From Cucumis sativus (lineage: Eukaryota > Streptophyta > Magnoliopsida > Cucurbitales > Cucurbitaceae), in assembly GCF_000004075.3 (NCBI RefSeq), contig NC_026659.2, forward strand, positions 24,570,272 to 24,634,271: a stretch of 64,000 nucleotides of DNA. Reading direction: 5' to 3'. Each line of letters begins with the position of its first letter. The stretch's first letter is position 1. Made by a program: the position numbers and the translations under genes. Of the stretch, positions 11,901 through 24,000 are shown one piece after another. The notes below the pieces were generated by a model, which was given only the letters and a program-made list of their open reading frames with translations, did not search any database and was not told the DNA's origin.

Positions 11901-13480
11901 CAGATTTTTCCATGTGCAGGTAATTTGGGTGACTGACAGAATGGGGAACTGACCCAGGGCCATATGTATTCGGTCCACCAGCACAAACAATAATTCTACT
12001 ATTAGCCCCCGACCTTCTAACCACTCCTCGAGACACTTCTGCTGAAGGTCCTTGGATTATGGCAAGAGCAACTTCAACTGCAGTACCAAGGCATCTATCT
12101 CTAGAGGCTTCTGGAACGCTTGATTTATAAGGTCTCAGTGATGAAAATATTGTATGCGCTACTGGGAGTGAGGCGTGCATTGGCGATAAATATATCCCTG
12201 TTCCATAAATTAATGCTTTTAAAGAATCCGGAGTTGGTGATTTATCACCAGGAAGCACATCAGCAGAGGCAACAGATTCTTCTGAAAAATCATATACTGA
12301 TACAGTACGACCATACAGTATAATTCCAATTCTTGTTGTAGGGGAAACAGAATCAATAAAAGCATGCAAGGAGCTCTGGAGGTGCTGCAGATGTGGCTCA
12401 TCCAAAGACTCGTCAATAACCAGAACAATAGGTGCAGATGTTCTCGAGTCAGAAGCTGGAATAAATCCTGGTCTCCGGTTCCCAGTTCTGACATAATCAA
12501 CCATAGATGATGATAGTTCTGGAAAATGACAAAGGTCTTCTTTGCTCGGTGCCACGTATTCACCCTCACTTCCATTCAACTTCCGGCAAATTACACACTG
12601 CCACTGACCTGAACCGATTAAGATGTTGCAGTACAGATTTGAATAAGCCCCACAACTTGAGCAACGATGGGGTTCCCGATGTAATATTTGAGGACCCGAT
12701 GACATCTCCCTCCCAGGCGAAACCAATGCTCCAAAACCTAAACTAGGAACATTAGCTAGTTTCTTTGTCTTCGGCACCTGTACCAAGGTCGATAAAGAAG
12801 TAGATTGCAAGAAAATTAATTCCAACTAGATTTTAGAAAAAAAACACAAAAGTTCGTGATAGGGCATTTGTTTAAGAAAACATATATACAAGGAGTCACT
12901 GAATCAACTGACGTTTAGCATTCCAAATGAGAGTGCACAATTAGGCCAGACTTTCAACATTCATTATAAGTTTACAACTAATCAGAGGAAAAAGAAAGAA
13001 AAAAAGAGAAAGCAATACCTTCTGCGAAGAAAATAGAACATTTGGCGATTCCGCTACAGACGTAGAATCCTCTGAAACATCAGACATCTGATGTTGCAAC
13101 CCAGACGATGCATTAAAAAAATGTGGAGGTGTAGAAGCTGGTAAGGACGACGCAGAAGAGAAGACAACTGGCTGAGGAGATGCCGGTGAAGTACGAAAGG
13201 GGACAGCAGCAGGCCTAATGGGAGAAGTAAAAACAGGGGGTCCGGGAGGAGTACTCAAATGAGGAATGGGACTCCCAGTTTTAATTCCATTCGCCGGAGA
13301 AGCTGCACCTGGCGTTTTAATAGAAGGCGATGGCATCTGATCCTGTTGGAATTTTGGCGGAAATCTGGATGATCCTGTGGAGATTAAGGGCGGAGGAATC
13401 GAATTTGTCTCAGAGCTTGGCGCTGGGGTGTCGGGTTGCGTGGCAGAGAATCCAGGAGAAGACTGCGATGTATAAGCCAT
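8962..13480 (-). CDS. SEC23A: COPII coat GTPase-activating subunit, SEC23A-like
   Basis: Inner-coat COPII subunit that acts on SAR1 and helps collect cargo at ER exit sites (family role). Five coding exons: 13019-13480, 10957-12777, 9918-10034, 9327-9398, 8962-9099; 869 residues with TGA at 8962-8964. The first exon encodes a Pro/Ser-rich N-terminal arm of ~150 residues, typical of the divergent SEC23A branch and absent from ordinary SEC23. A zinc ribbon follows (Cys about 193, 196, 215, 218), then the trunk (IVLVIDESLDE), beta-sandwich, helical part and a C-terminal gelsolin-like part (DAAVVLDHGTDVFIWL... ending SLKLIPPEPS). ATG at 13480 is chosen because it begins the Pro-rich arm; the in-frame extension upstream has no family match. 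A 5'UTR intron is possible (donor CAG/GTTAG near 13707). Confident as SEC23; paralogue assignment rests on the N-terminal arm. Confidence 0.93.
10373..10555. repeat. GATAGA-rich foldback repeat, SEC23A intron
   Basis: Begins AAAATATTTACAAACATTGCAATAT and ends ATTGCAATATTTTGG, with an interior rich in GATAGA/TCTATC palindromic units. Same organisation as the copies at 19084-19246, 20097-20248 and 23000-23120. No coding capacity; looks like a non-autonomous foldback or MITE-type element. Confidence 0.6.
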
Positions 13481-14935
13481 TTCGGAGACGATAACAACGA
13501 GAATCAACGAGTTCAACGATCGAATAACAATGAGGATGATATCATACAACAAACTAGTCGAAAAACTCCACAGGATGGTGGAATTCAGATGGATTCATTG
13601 TAAAGAACACGAAGAACAAGCACAAAAATCGAAGACTGATCAGATGAAAGGAATCATGCAATTAATCGAAATGAAGCGAAATTCAGTTCAAATTCGTATA
13701 ATCTAACCTGCAGAAATTGTTCATCAACGAAATCATAAATGAGAAGAAGAAGAATTAAAAAAAAAACAGATCTAGGGTTTAAATTGAATTAGAAATTGAA
13801 ATGACTGTACGCTGCCACAGTACCGGGAAGAAGCGTTCGCCGGCGTAAACAAAGCGAGTCAAACTGAGCAGAGACTAACAATGGAGTCGACCACCGCTGT
13901 AGTAGGATTTTCTCGGCAGCCGCGGCATCCGTCGGCCGTCATCTACAGTGAAAACTCAGTTTCCTCCTCTTTGTAATTAAATTTCAGCCTATTTTGGTTG
14001 CCACCCAACTCATGAGGACCAACAAAAATTTCCGTTTTTTCTCTTCGTAGTTGATTTCTTTTTATTATTCTATAGAATGTGTTCAATTTTTTTTAGGCAA
14101 AATAATATATTCGACTATAATATTAAATTTATCATAAACTAATAGAGTTTTTTCGATCTAAAATTTAAGTTCGAATAAATCAATTCGTTAAAGTTAAATT
14201 AAAATTAAAATTCAAGTTGAATGATAAAATATTAAATTTATCTTTATCTATTAAGTGAGATCGAAAGTCATTTGATTAGAATCGTCACCTAAGTTTAACA
14301 AAAAATTAACTTATTTTTAGTTTGTTTAAGGATCGAGTTAAAGTCATCTGAGCTTCTCATGTTAGCCTTTTTTTCTTTTTCTTTTTTATTTTTGATAAGT
14401 CCTCATTGTTTAATGGCTAATATAACCTTTATTTTGTGAAATTATAAATTCAATTAGTCTATTAAATATAACACGTGGCTTTATATACTCTCGTCTTTTT
14501 CCTCTATTTCATCAACGCTATCTTGAACTATACTCGATTCAATGACATTTCAATGTACATCTACTTTGAATCAAGTTTATGTTCTTTGACTTGATCACAT
14601 TTTGGTTTGCATTGTCCTACATTTACATCATCATCTCGAACTCTTTAAGCATGCATTATTTTCAAGTGCTAATACATGCCATTAATTATGTGGTTGTGCA
14701 TAATAAAATGTATTTGGTATTAATATATGCAATTACTCATTTGAAACAACTAATATTTTAACCCATGTATATAAGAGAGAAATTCAATAGATATAATACA
14801 ATCTATACAACTTAACAAAATGAGTTTAGCTTGGATCTTTCTCCCTATAAATTGAAATTTCGATGTACATACAATTTGATATATAACAGAATAGTTTAAA
14901 ACAGATTTCAACTAACTCACAAACGTATATAACAT
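13481..14935. other. SEC23A promoter/5'UTR and AT-rich spacer
   Basis: The first ~450 bases upstream of SEC23A are GC-richer and contain a telo-box-like AAACCCTAGATC (minus strand, about 13765-13776). From 14000 to 14930 the DNA is AT-rich with no recognisable gene and leads into the 3' flank of the receptor kinase. Confidence 0.6.
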
Positions 14936-17437
14936 CTATCTGCCATGATCTGCCCTGATTTGAGAGAAAATTTCATTAGCTGTTAAATGAGTGTCTACAT
15001 CTTGGCTCATATCTGGATCATCCCTTAGAATTGAAGAACCAATAGAAGGAAAACGTCTAATGACTGTGGAAGAAGCATCATTGACATTTGTTTCACTATC
15101 TTCATGTGGCATTCTAGGATGTGTACTTTGTTGGAGTTGCAATGCATATTCCAAATCCCATAACACATCTGCCATTGTTGGCCTATGAGTAGCATCATCT
15201 TGCAAGCATTTTTCTATTGTATCACTGTACTTTCTCAAAGAGTTTGGATCGATTTGACCTTCCAATTTGGGATCGATGATCTCTTCAAGTAAATCCATTT
15301 TCTTGCATCTCAATCCCCACTCTGCTAGATTTATTTGCTCTCTTGGTAGCGTTGGATTCAAAGCTGGTCTTGCACATAGAATCTCTAGAAGGAGTACTCC
15401 AAACGAGTAGACGTCGGATTTCTCTGTCAATTGTTGTGTTCGGAAATACTCGGGATCGAGATAGCCGAACGTACCTTTGATATCGGTGCTGACATGCGTT
15501 TCGTCAAGAGGGCCTGCTCTTGAAAGTCCGAAGTCGGAGACTTTTGCAACAAGGTTCTCATCAAGCAAGATATTGGTGGATTTGACATCACGGTGAATGA
15601 TTCCCCCAGCTGAGCCTTTGTGTAAGTAATGCAATCCTCTGGCTGCACCAATGCAGATGTCAAGTCTTTTCTTCCAAGGTAGAGGAGCTAAGTTTGAGCT
15701 GTAAAGATGTTCTCTTAAAGTTCCTTTCTCCAAAAACTCATAAACCAAAATCATTTCCAATCCTTCATCACAATACCCAATGAACGAAACAAGGTGTCGA
15801 TGGCGAATTCTCGACAAGATTGTGATTTCTCTTTCAAATTCAGAAATGCCTTGTCCTGCCCCTGGTTGGCTTCGCTTCACAGCGACTTTCATGCCGTTCT
15901 TCATCACTCCTTTGTACACTTTCCCAAAACCGCCTTCACCAACAAGGAATTTCTTGTTGAAATTGTTTGTGGCAGTTTTGATTTCAGCAAGTGAAAATTT
16001 CAACCCAAGATTCAAATCTGGGATGGGGGAACTGCTTGTAGTTCTTTCATGAAACCTGCTTTGAGTACTCCCACCTCCAAACCTAGACAATGGTGTCCAT
16101 TGTGTATGTGTATGTGTATGTGAAGGTTCATCACTTCTTCTTTTCCTGCATTTCAAACCAAACCAAATTCCACATCCTAAAATGCAAAGCAAACAAAAAC
16201 CCCCAACAGATAATCCCACCAAAAGACCAACACCGCTCTTCTTCTTTTTATCTCCAAAAAACTCCCTGATAAAAGGATCTTTGCTACCTTCATTCATAAC
16301 TTCCATAATCTCAATCCCATTAAGAAAAGCAGTGAGTTGTCCAGATTCGCTAGAATTTAAACGACCAACACTAACATGAATTGACCCATTTTCACCTGAA
16401 TCCACAGGGAAATCATGATGAATTGGATAAGGGGCTCCATTTCCGAAAGCAGGAGAGTCAATCCGGTAACTGAAGTTATTGCCAATATACAAAGCGAAGA
16501 TGAGAAAACCATTAGATGCTATAGCAACGATATCATAGAAATGAACTCGAACAAGATGGAGAGTCTTTTTTCTCAAAGGAAAAGACCATGTTATATTGAC
16601 GAAATTGAAAGAGGAGTCTGTATTCAACTCCTTGGCTGTTTGATATACCAAATCTGGCGCGAAATAATCGTCCGTCTCATTCTTGTAATTCGGTCTCGAT
16701 GTTCTTCGACTGCTGTTCATTGCAGATCTTGGATTCAACAGATAAACATCATCATCCTGTTCCCATTTCCTCCATAGTTTATCCCCTTTGGGAGGAATTC
16801 CAGGACCTCCCACATTAATTCTGTAAATTGTTTTTGTAATCATAAAAGGTAAGTTAATCGCACCTTCATTTCTTCCATCTGACTCTGAGATGATTGTCTT
16901 AGATTCAGACATGAGGAAGTTTGGTGGAGTGGGGAAAACTTCAATGGCATTTACAAACGCAATAGACGAAGATTTAGGTACAAACACTATACGAAATTTT
17001 CCAGTTTTCAAACTCAGGAAGAATTCCTTAACCGAAGCAGCTTCGGTGGCATTAACATCTTTGAGAAGGACAAACCCAGAAGCCGAAACATCGAAAAGAG
17101 CAGAAGATAAATCGGCCGTGAAATTAGAAGGAGTGAAATGAAGTCGTACAATATAAAAAGCATCTTCTTCAATATCAAATTCGTAAAACGCCGGCTCATT
17201 AAAAACCCTCACGGAGTCATTCAAATGACTGAGTTCCTTAGTATTCTCTGAAGTGAACCTGAAAGTATCAGTAGCATTCAAGTCGCCTATGAAAATCCGG
17301 CCAGTGTCGTCAACGGCGTTGGTAGCTGATCCACAGTTGACAAAATACTTATCCGGAGGAGTATATGACTGAGAAAAGACTTTGAGGGAGAAGAAAAGAA
17401 GAGAGAGAAAGAAGTAAAAGCTTGTGAAGAACTCCAT
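14936..17437 (-). CDS. Malectin-like (CrRLK1L) receptor kinase
   Basis: Single-exon gene of 833 residues, the usual length and structure of the Catharanthus RLK1-like family, which senses cell-wall state or RALF peptides at the plasma membrane (family knowledge; this protein's ligand is unknown). Seen in order: hydrophobic signal peptide (1-22), malectin-like ectodomain (about 25-395) with many N-glycosylation sites, a KKKK stop-transfer cluster and transmembrane helix (about 401-428), then a His/Thr repeat and an intracellular kinase: P-loop VGEGGFGKVYKG, VAVK (Lys 521), HRDVKSTN (Asp 617), DFGLSRAG (635) and GTFGYLDPEYF. All catalytic residues are present, so it should be an active RD kinase. 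It resembles the Arabidopsis At2g23200 branch, from memory. ATG at 17437 starts the signal peptide. No truncation or frameshift. Confidence 0.95.
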   Translation of the reverse strand: MEFFTSFYFFLSLLFFSLKVFSQSYTPPDKYFVNCGSATNAVDDTGRIFIGDLNATDTFRFTSENTKELSHLNDSVRVFNEPAFYEFDIEEDAFYIVRLHFTPSNFTADLSSALFDVSASGFVLLKDVNATEAASVKEFFLSLKTGKFRIVFVPKSSSIAFVNAIEVFPTPPNFLMSESKTIISESDGRNEGAINLPFMITKTIYRINVGGPGIPPKGDKLWRKWEQDDDVYLLNPRSAMNSSRRTSRPNYKNETDDYFAPDLVYQTAKELNTDSSFNFVNITWSFPLRKKTLHLVRVHFYDIVAIASNGFLIFALYIGNNFSYRIDSPAFGNGAPYPIHHDFPVDSGENGSIHVSVGRLNSSESGQLTAFLNGIEIMEVMNEGSKDPFIREFFGDKKKKSGVGLLVGLSVGGFCLLCILGCGIWFGLKCRKRRSDEPSHTHTHTQWTPLSRFGGGSTQSRFHERTTSSSPIPDLNLGLKFSLAEIKTATNNFNKKFLVGEGGFGKVYKGVMKNGMKVAVKRSQPGAGQGISEFEREITILSRIRHRHLVSFIGYCDEGLEMILVYEFLEKGTLREHLYSSNLAPLPWKKRLDICIGAARGLHYLHKGSAGGIIHRDVKSTNILLDENLVAKVSDFGLSRAGPLDETHVSTDIKGTFGYLDPEYFRTQQLTEKSDVYSFGVLLLEILCARPALNPTLPREQINLAEWGLRCKKMDLLEEIIDPKLEGQIDPNSLRKYSDTIEKCLQDDATHRPTMADVLWDLEYALQLQQSTHPRMPHEDSETNVNDASSTVIRRFPSIGSSILRDDPDMSQDVDTHLTANEIFSQIRADHGR

Positions 17438-17665
17438 GAAGAGAACAAAAATGGTGGGTTTAGTCTCCGAAGAGGATAGTCACGGGGAAGAAGAAGAGAC
17501 GAAATTTGAAAAATTCCACCATTCAATTCAAACCCCACATGAAAATAATTGTTCACCTACCATATGCAACTACTTAGAACTCCATTAAAGAATACTAGAG
17601 GAGGAAGGAAGACGACGATGATGAAGGGTCAAAAATTGAAATAAAGCTTAAACTAACAAGTCCAG

Positions 17666-18634
17666 AAAGACTTTGGGAAATTGCCAAAAATGAGATTATT
17701 TGGATGGGTAGTGAGAGTTTTGAGATGGGATTTTAAAAAAAAAGAAGACTTTTAGGACAAATGAGTTGTGAAAAGTCTATATTACCCTTTAATTTAAAAA
17801 ATCCTCAAAGTTAACTTTGTGTCATTTTCTCCTTTTCCTTCTCTCTCACGCTCTCTTCTTGCGGCTTTCTCCTTCTCCCTCACTTTCTCTTCTACTAAGA
17901 TAAAGGGCAGCCCGACTTCAACTCTTCTCCTTTCTCAGTCGCTGTTGTATCTCATTTATTGTTGCCAACCGTTCAGGCATCCATTGGTGGTCAGTTTGTA
18001 CGCGGCGTGCAAGATTCTCTGTCGAAGATGCGGCGTGCAAGATTCTCCTTTCTTCGTCTTTTTTTTTATAACCACGCACTTTCTGTTTAGGGATTGTTTT
18101 GATCGGATTGCCTTTGTTGTTGTGCATTTTCATTGAATGGTTGAATGCACGTATCTCGTACACATCTTCCACGTATCTCGTCGTACACATCTTGCACCTA
18201 TCTTGCACATTTCAAAACTTTTACTATTATTTTCAAAATCAAATTGTTACCCCTCCTCGTTTCGCAGCAAGATCACGAGTCCCAAGTCATGTTCCACAAT
18301 GAAATCACCGGAACTACCATTGTTTTTGTAGTTTTGTGAATGAAAAATGAGAAAGGAAGAAAAAGGAAATTAAAGGTTTTGTGAAAATGAGGAAAAATGG
18401 AATACGAATAGAGAGAGACGAGAGAAAAATGAAATTATCTTTTTGGAAGTGAGAAAATGGAAGAAGAAGGAGAAAGAATTCCATAAATTGTTTTTTAGGT
18501 TTTTTTATAACTAAAGGGTAATATAGACTTTTCCTAGTTAATTTGTCCTATATCTCATCTTTTTTAAAAATCCATCCTAAAACTCTTTAAACCCTTAAAA
18601 ATTATCCTATTTTCGTTAATTTCCCAAATACTTT
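17666..18634. mobile_element. Non-autonomous Mutator-like element with 9-bp target duplication
   Basis: Terminal inverted repeats of roughly 125-130 bp: the left arm from 17675 (GGGAAATTGCCAAAAATGAG) matches the reverse complement of the right arm ending at 18625 (GTTAATTTCCC), including the shared inner block AAAAGTCTATATTACCCTTTA. The element body is 951 bp (17675-18625). Flanks are AAAGACTTT (17666-17674) and AAATACTTT (18626-18634), 8 of 9 bases alike, the target-site length of Mutator elements. The interior has no transposase; short frames there have no recognisable domain. The pyrimidine-rich start of the interior and its non-TIR core could be captured host sequence (Pack-MULE) but the source is not recognised. 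Confidence 0.85.
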
Positions 18635-19083
18635 CTCTCCTTCGGAGAAAGTGTACGAATTGAACCATACTCGATGAGTTATTTGTGGGCCGAAGGAGAA
18701 TGAAAGCCATATGGTTAAAGTGATAGATTTTTAGAATGTCTTCCAGATTCTGAATTATTTTATTTTCAGATTTTATACAAAATTAACCTTTCTATTTTAC
18801 TTTTAAATTATAACAATAATATCATATTCTACTCTTAAATATGATGTAATAAATGAATCATCATAAACTAAAATAAACTACATCTATCTTTAAATATTTC
18901 CATACATTTTATTATTTAAAATAATTTTTCTCTCTTTATTAAATTAAGCAATTCAATTAACCCAAGTTTTATCATTTATTTAGTTTTAGAACTATTTTTC
19001 TACACATACTTTGTGTATAAGTTGAGATAGATGATATTTTTAGATTATTTTTTTGAAATAAATAACTATATATATATATATAT

Positions 19084-19246
19084 TAAAATATTCACAAGTT
19101 ATACCAAAATTTTAGATTCTATCAATTATAGAAATTGATAGACTTCTATCAATGTCACTCATAGAAGCATATCAGTAGCTATTAATGTCTATGATTTTAT
19201 ATAACCTCAAAATTTTGCAGTATGTTGTAAATATTTTGTGAAATTT
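19084..19246. repeat. GATAGA-rich foldback repeat
   Basis: Left end AAAATATTCACAAGTTATACC and right end reading, in reverse complement, AAAATATTTACAACATACTG; interior contains TCTATCAATTATAGAAATTG and TTCTATCAATG palindromes. Member of the family with copies at 10373, 20097 and 23000. Confidence 0.65.
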
Positions 19247-20096
19247 ACTATTTTTGACAATTCTCTAGTAGGAAGATTCGAGATGTAAACTACGTGATAT
19301 CATAGGGTGTATTTATTTCCATATGTGTATTTTCTTATTTCTATTTTATCATATTTTTTTCAAAATATCTCATGTGGGCCAAATTTTTGTGAAAAATAAT
19401 AGGGAGTTGACCAAAATGTCATGTATATCCCTAGAGTTTGTGATTTTATTTTATTGATGATTTTTTTAAAAAAGGAACTTATTGTCGTTAATATTAATAA
19501 TAAAGCTCATAATCAATGTCCAAACGATAGTCAATGGGTGAGTTGAAAGTTCGAATCTTCGTTTTTCTTTTGATCAAATAAACTTATTACCCTTAATAAC
19601 AGGTTATTGTTAGAAATATTTTTAACTATAGTGAAATGACGTAGTATATATTAATAGATACTTGTTTTTATTAGTGCTACATAAGGGTGGTCTGTTGGTA
19701 TCTTTCACTAACGACGATATTCTATCAATATTTATTAATAGATACTTGTTTATTATTGCCTTTCAATAACACTCTAGGGATGTGTATGGGTTGGGTTAGA
19801 TTTGTCAAATCAATTGAATTTTCGAATAGATCGAGTTGATAACCTGAAATGACTTAAATTGATTGGATCGAGTTGTCTGGTTGTCGAATTATTTATTTTT
19901 ATTTTCTTTTTTAAATAGTTTCTTTTGTTAATTTAAAAAACTTAAATTTGTGTACAACATATATTAGTAACTAAAATTTCATCGAATTTCTTTCAATTTT
20001 ATTATTTCATTCAACTTTCACATTTTCAATTAGCATCGTTCAAGTTTATATTAATTAATTAAATAAAACAATATTAAAATTTTTTAAAGAGAAATT

Positions 20097-20248
20097 GTCA
20101 AAAATATTTACAAACTATAACAAAATTTCATAGCCAGTGATATCTTTATATTTATATCAGTGGCATTGATAAGTCAATAATAGAATGATATTACTGACTA
20201 TCATTGATAGAGTCTAAAACTTGGATAGTTTGTAAATATTTTAATTTA
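20097..20248. repeat. GATAGA-rich foldback repeat
   Basis: Left end AAAAATATTTACAAACTATAAC, right end (reverse complement) AAAATATTTACAAACTATCC, about 20 bp of near-perfect terminal inverted repeat. Interior carries ATCATTGATAGAGTC. Best-preserved copy of the family in the window. Confidence 0.7.
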
Positions 20249-21096
20249 TTTTATTACTTTTAAAAATGTCTCTTCTTTGATAAAATCATATATTTTGTTG
20301 CCATTTATTTCTTTTTAAAAAAATAATAAAATTAAGTAAGTAATCAAAGTCAACATGTTATTTTGCCCACATAGATATTTCCTTAAAAGATAAAATAAAT
20401 TACAATACAATATAAAAAAACAAATTGAATTGATGTTATTTGAAAATGTTAAAAATAAAAAAATAAAATATAGTATAATTATCTTTCAATTATAGATATT
20501 GATGTACTTCTATTCGTGTATATGTTTAACAATGTATTTTTTTTGAAGTTTTATAGGAGAAAAAACAACATATGTATTCTTTGAGAAAAAAAAACATATG
20601 TATTCTTTTTCATCTTATTTTCACTGAGAATGGAACGATTATGTTAATTTAGATGTTAATTAATTAAGCACATTAAAAGTCATATTTTCGTACTACTCGA
20701 GAAAAAGAAAACAAAGCAAAACAAACTTCATTTGATGACCATTTAGGTTTTTTAGTTTTTGGTAAAGACGGCCCTCTAAATAGTTTCTTAAAGACAATAC
20801 TCAGACTAATTTTACACGTACGTTTGCATGACATCAATTATATTGTCTCACACCTTCCCTATGCCTTATGTTATAACATTAGGTCTCAAAATCCCTAGCT
20901 GCTTGCTAAGTACCTTAGTTTGTATATACTTAAATCATTGTTTATATTGCATCATACACTACATTTACTTAGGTTTCAACAACTTGAAAAGTAAAACTTA
21001 AACATACAATTTTGTTTGTAATATTTGAAGAAAAAGAAAAAGTAAGAAGAGAGAATTTATGAGAAGGTACAATTTTAGTTCTAAGGGTGGTTGGAA

Positions 21097-24000
21097 TTAG
21101 GAAGAAGAAGCAGCAGCAGAAGTGTGGAGTTGAATTAAAGAAGCATAAAACCCATCTTTGATTGTAAGAAGTTTTTGATGCTTACCTTTCTCAACGATGA
21201 TTCCATTCTTAACGACGGCGATCAAGTCGGCATTCATGATTGTTGAGAGACGATGAGCTACCACCACCGTGGTTCTATTCACCATCACTTTATCTAGTGC
21301 ATCTTGCACGACTCGCTCTGACTCTGCGTCCAACGCGCTTGTGGCTTCGTCTAGCAACAATATTCTCGGGTTCTTTATGATCGCTCGGGCGATCGCAACT
21401 CGTTGTTTTTGGCCTCCAGATAATTGCACTCCTCTCTCTCCAACAACCGTGTCGTATCCATGTTGCAATCCACTTATGAAGCGGTGCGCATTTGCTGACT
21501 CCGCCGCTGCTATTATTTCCCCTTCGCTCGCCTCCCCATCCCCTCCTTTTCCATACGCTATGTTGGCTCGTATAGTTTCGTTGAAAAGGACTGGCTCTTG
21601 GCTCACTAGACCCATTTGTTGTCTTAGCCATTTCAGTTGTAGCTTTTGGATTTCTACTCCGTCGATCGTTATGGTGCCCGAATCAGGATCGTAAAACCTC
21701 TGCAATAGAGCGATCACCGTGGATTTCCCACTTCCACTTTCTCCAACAAGAGCTATTGTCTGAAACAAATATCACACCATAATCATAACCATGAAACATA
21801 GATATCACATCACAATCATAATCAAGGGAAATAGTCAATAAAATTAACCTTAAAAAGATTTCATCGTTCAGAACTAGCACTCTTCCGAATAACTCATTGA
21901 AATAGTTTTTCCAAATTTGATTCTATTAGATCGAGATGGTATGTAATATTTCCCAAAATTTACTTCTTTTCTAAGTAAGAAACCATATCACAATCATGCC
22001 TAGATTTTGAGTTAAGTTTTTATCGGAACATCACAAGAAGATTCAAGGAAAACTATTTCAATGAGTTCTAAAAAAAGGTTTAGTTGTGTAAGATAAAAAC
22101 CTTTTAGAGTTATTTCAAACCATTTTCCCACAATCAACTTCTTCTTTCACAGATGATTTTGAATACCTTGCCAGGATGAATGTGCAAGCTGAGATCTCTA
22201 AATATTTGTATATTTGGCCTTGAAGGATACTTAAAGCTGATATGTTTAAGCTCAATTTCTCCTCTTAAATTACTCAATACCAATCCAGAGTCATTGCTTG
22301 GATCTATCTTTGATTCCCTATCTATTATTGCAAACACCGAAGCAGCAGCAAGTTTAGCTTTGGTAGTGTCTTGAGTCATAGAACTAGAATGAGAAATTCC
22401 AGTAGCAGCCATTGTCAAAGCAAAGAACACCTACATTGTCCACAAATTCCTCATATGTTAAAAAGAAGAAATGACAAATAAACAAAAAAAACCAGAAATA
22501 AAGCAAAAGGGGGATGGATTAATTTACTCGAAACACGTCGGAAAAAGTCGTTCGACCACTGTCTACCAAACGAGCTCCGATGTAGAATGTAAGAGCGTAT
22601 ACGTTGAACAATAAGAAGAAAGAGACTCCAAATCCAATTCCACTAATGAGGCCTTGTCTTATTCCTGATTTCAATGGAGCTTCACATTTGGTTTTGTACA
22701 TGTTCATCACTTTATCTTCTGCACAAAAAGAAGCAACGGTTCTTATGCCTCCCACTGCATCATTTGCTACTTGACTTGCTTCTTCATACATACTCTGCAT
22801 TGCAGACAAAAGATATTCATGTTGTTTCATGTATAAGTTGAACCTAAGACCTTCTGCATGGGTTGAGATATGCACACTGCTCATAACTAACAAAGCATTT
22901 TGGCCCCATTTTTCCATAAACAAGAAATGAGAGGGAGAAAAAGAAGGAAAATTGGAGTGAGAATCACTTTTAAGACTAATAATTAAGCAAATAGCAACAT
23001 TTCTAAAGAATTTCAAATATAGCCAAATTTATTGGTGATAAACTTTATCATTGATAGACTCTTGTGAACTATAAAGTCTATCACGGATAGACTTAAGAAT
23101 GGAATCTAAATTTTCTACTGCCTCAACATAAATACAGAAATGCAAGAAGAATGTTATCAAACAGGTAAAATTACACAAAATAAGGGATTCAAGACTCACC
23201 TTAGCATCGCCGCTAAATCCTCTCATGAATCGAATTTGAATAAGAGAATTAATCCCAATAAGAGGAATGAGAGCAAGAACAATGAGAGCCAATTCCCAGC
23301 TTGCAACAAAAGCAATCACTAAACCCGCAACAGCAGAAGCAACATTGCCTACATTTTGAGAGAGTGAATCCCCAACCAAGGCTCTTACAGAAGCTGCATC
23401 GGATGATAATCTTGCACCGATGGCTCCACTAGAATGTTCAGCCTCATCAAACCAACTCACTTCCATATGAACCACCTTCTCGAAGCACAGGGCTCTGATG
23501 CGCTCGATTAACTTACATCCTCCTACCGAAAAGAAGTAAGCTCGCCATGGATGAGCCACCAATGAAGCCACACCAAGAACTATATAAATGATAGCCCAAA
23601 ACTTGGTATCTTTTTTGAGTTGGTTTGGAGGAAGGTAGAATGTCTTTATAACAGTTGAAATTAGTAGCCCAAAAATGGGAAGTATCACTCCACACACTAC
23701 TGCTCCAATTGTTCCTATTAGAAGCACTGGAATCTCTGGCTTATTAAGTCCAGCGAGACGGCGGAGAGAAACGGGAGGAGCTTTTATGGATTGATCTTCA
23801 ATTGTGTCATCAATGTCACCGGCATCTGGCAAGTCGAGTCCTGTTGTTAAACCGAACATAGATAAAGACCGACGGCTGCTGCGACCAACGGATGATCCTC
23901 TACTTATGGATCTTGGATAAGGTACCTTCTGACTTGATTGTCTCATTGATTCCAAAGAAAACTCTGGTCGATTTACGTCGTCTGAAGCTCGTTTTGTGTC

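Larger units (their letters stand above)
18635..21096. other. AT-rich intergenic region with foldback repeats
   Basis: Between the Mutator-like element and the 3' end of the ABCB gene. Holds a (TA)n tract at about 19068-19082 and two GATAGA-type foldback repeats annotated separately. No protein or RNA gene recognised. Confidence 0.7.

Noticed and set aside
17819-18339. Overlapping plus-strand frames in the Mutator-like element
   Set aside because: Low-complexity Ser/Phe/Leu translations, no transposase or known domain.
19540-19570. GTTCGAATC B-box-like word suggesting a tRNA
   Set aside because: No acceptor stem, A box or cloverleaf could be built around it.
21269-21694. Plus-strand 141-codon frame
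   Set aside because: Antisense of the NBD2 exon of the ABCB gene, a by-product of its codon composition.
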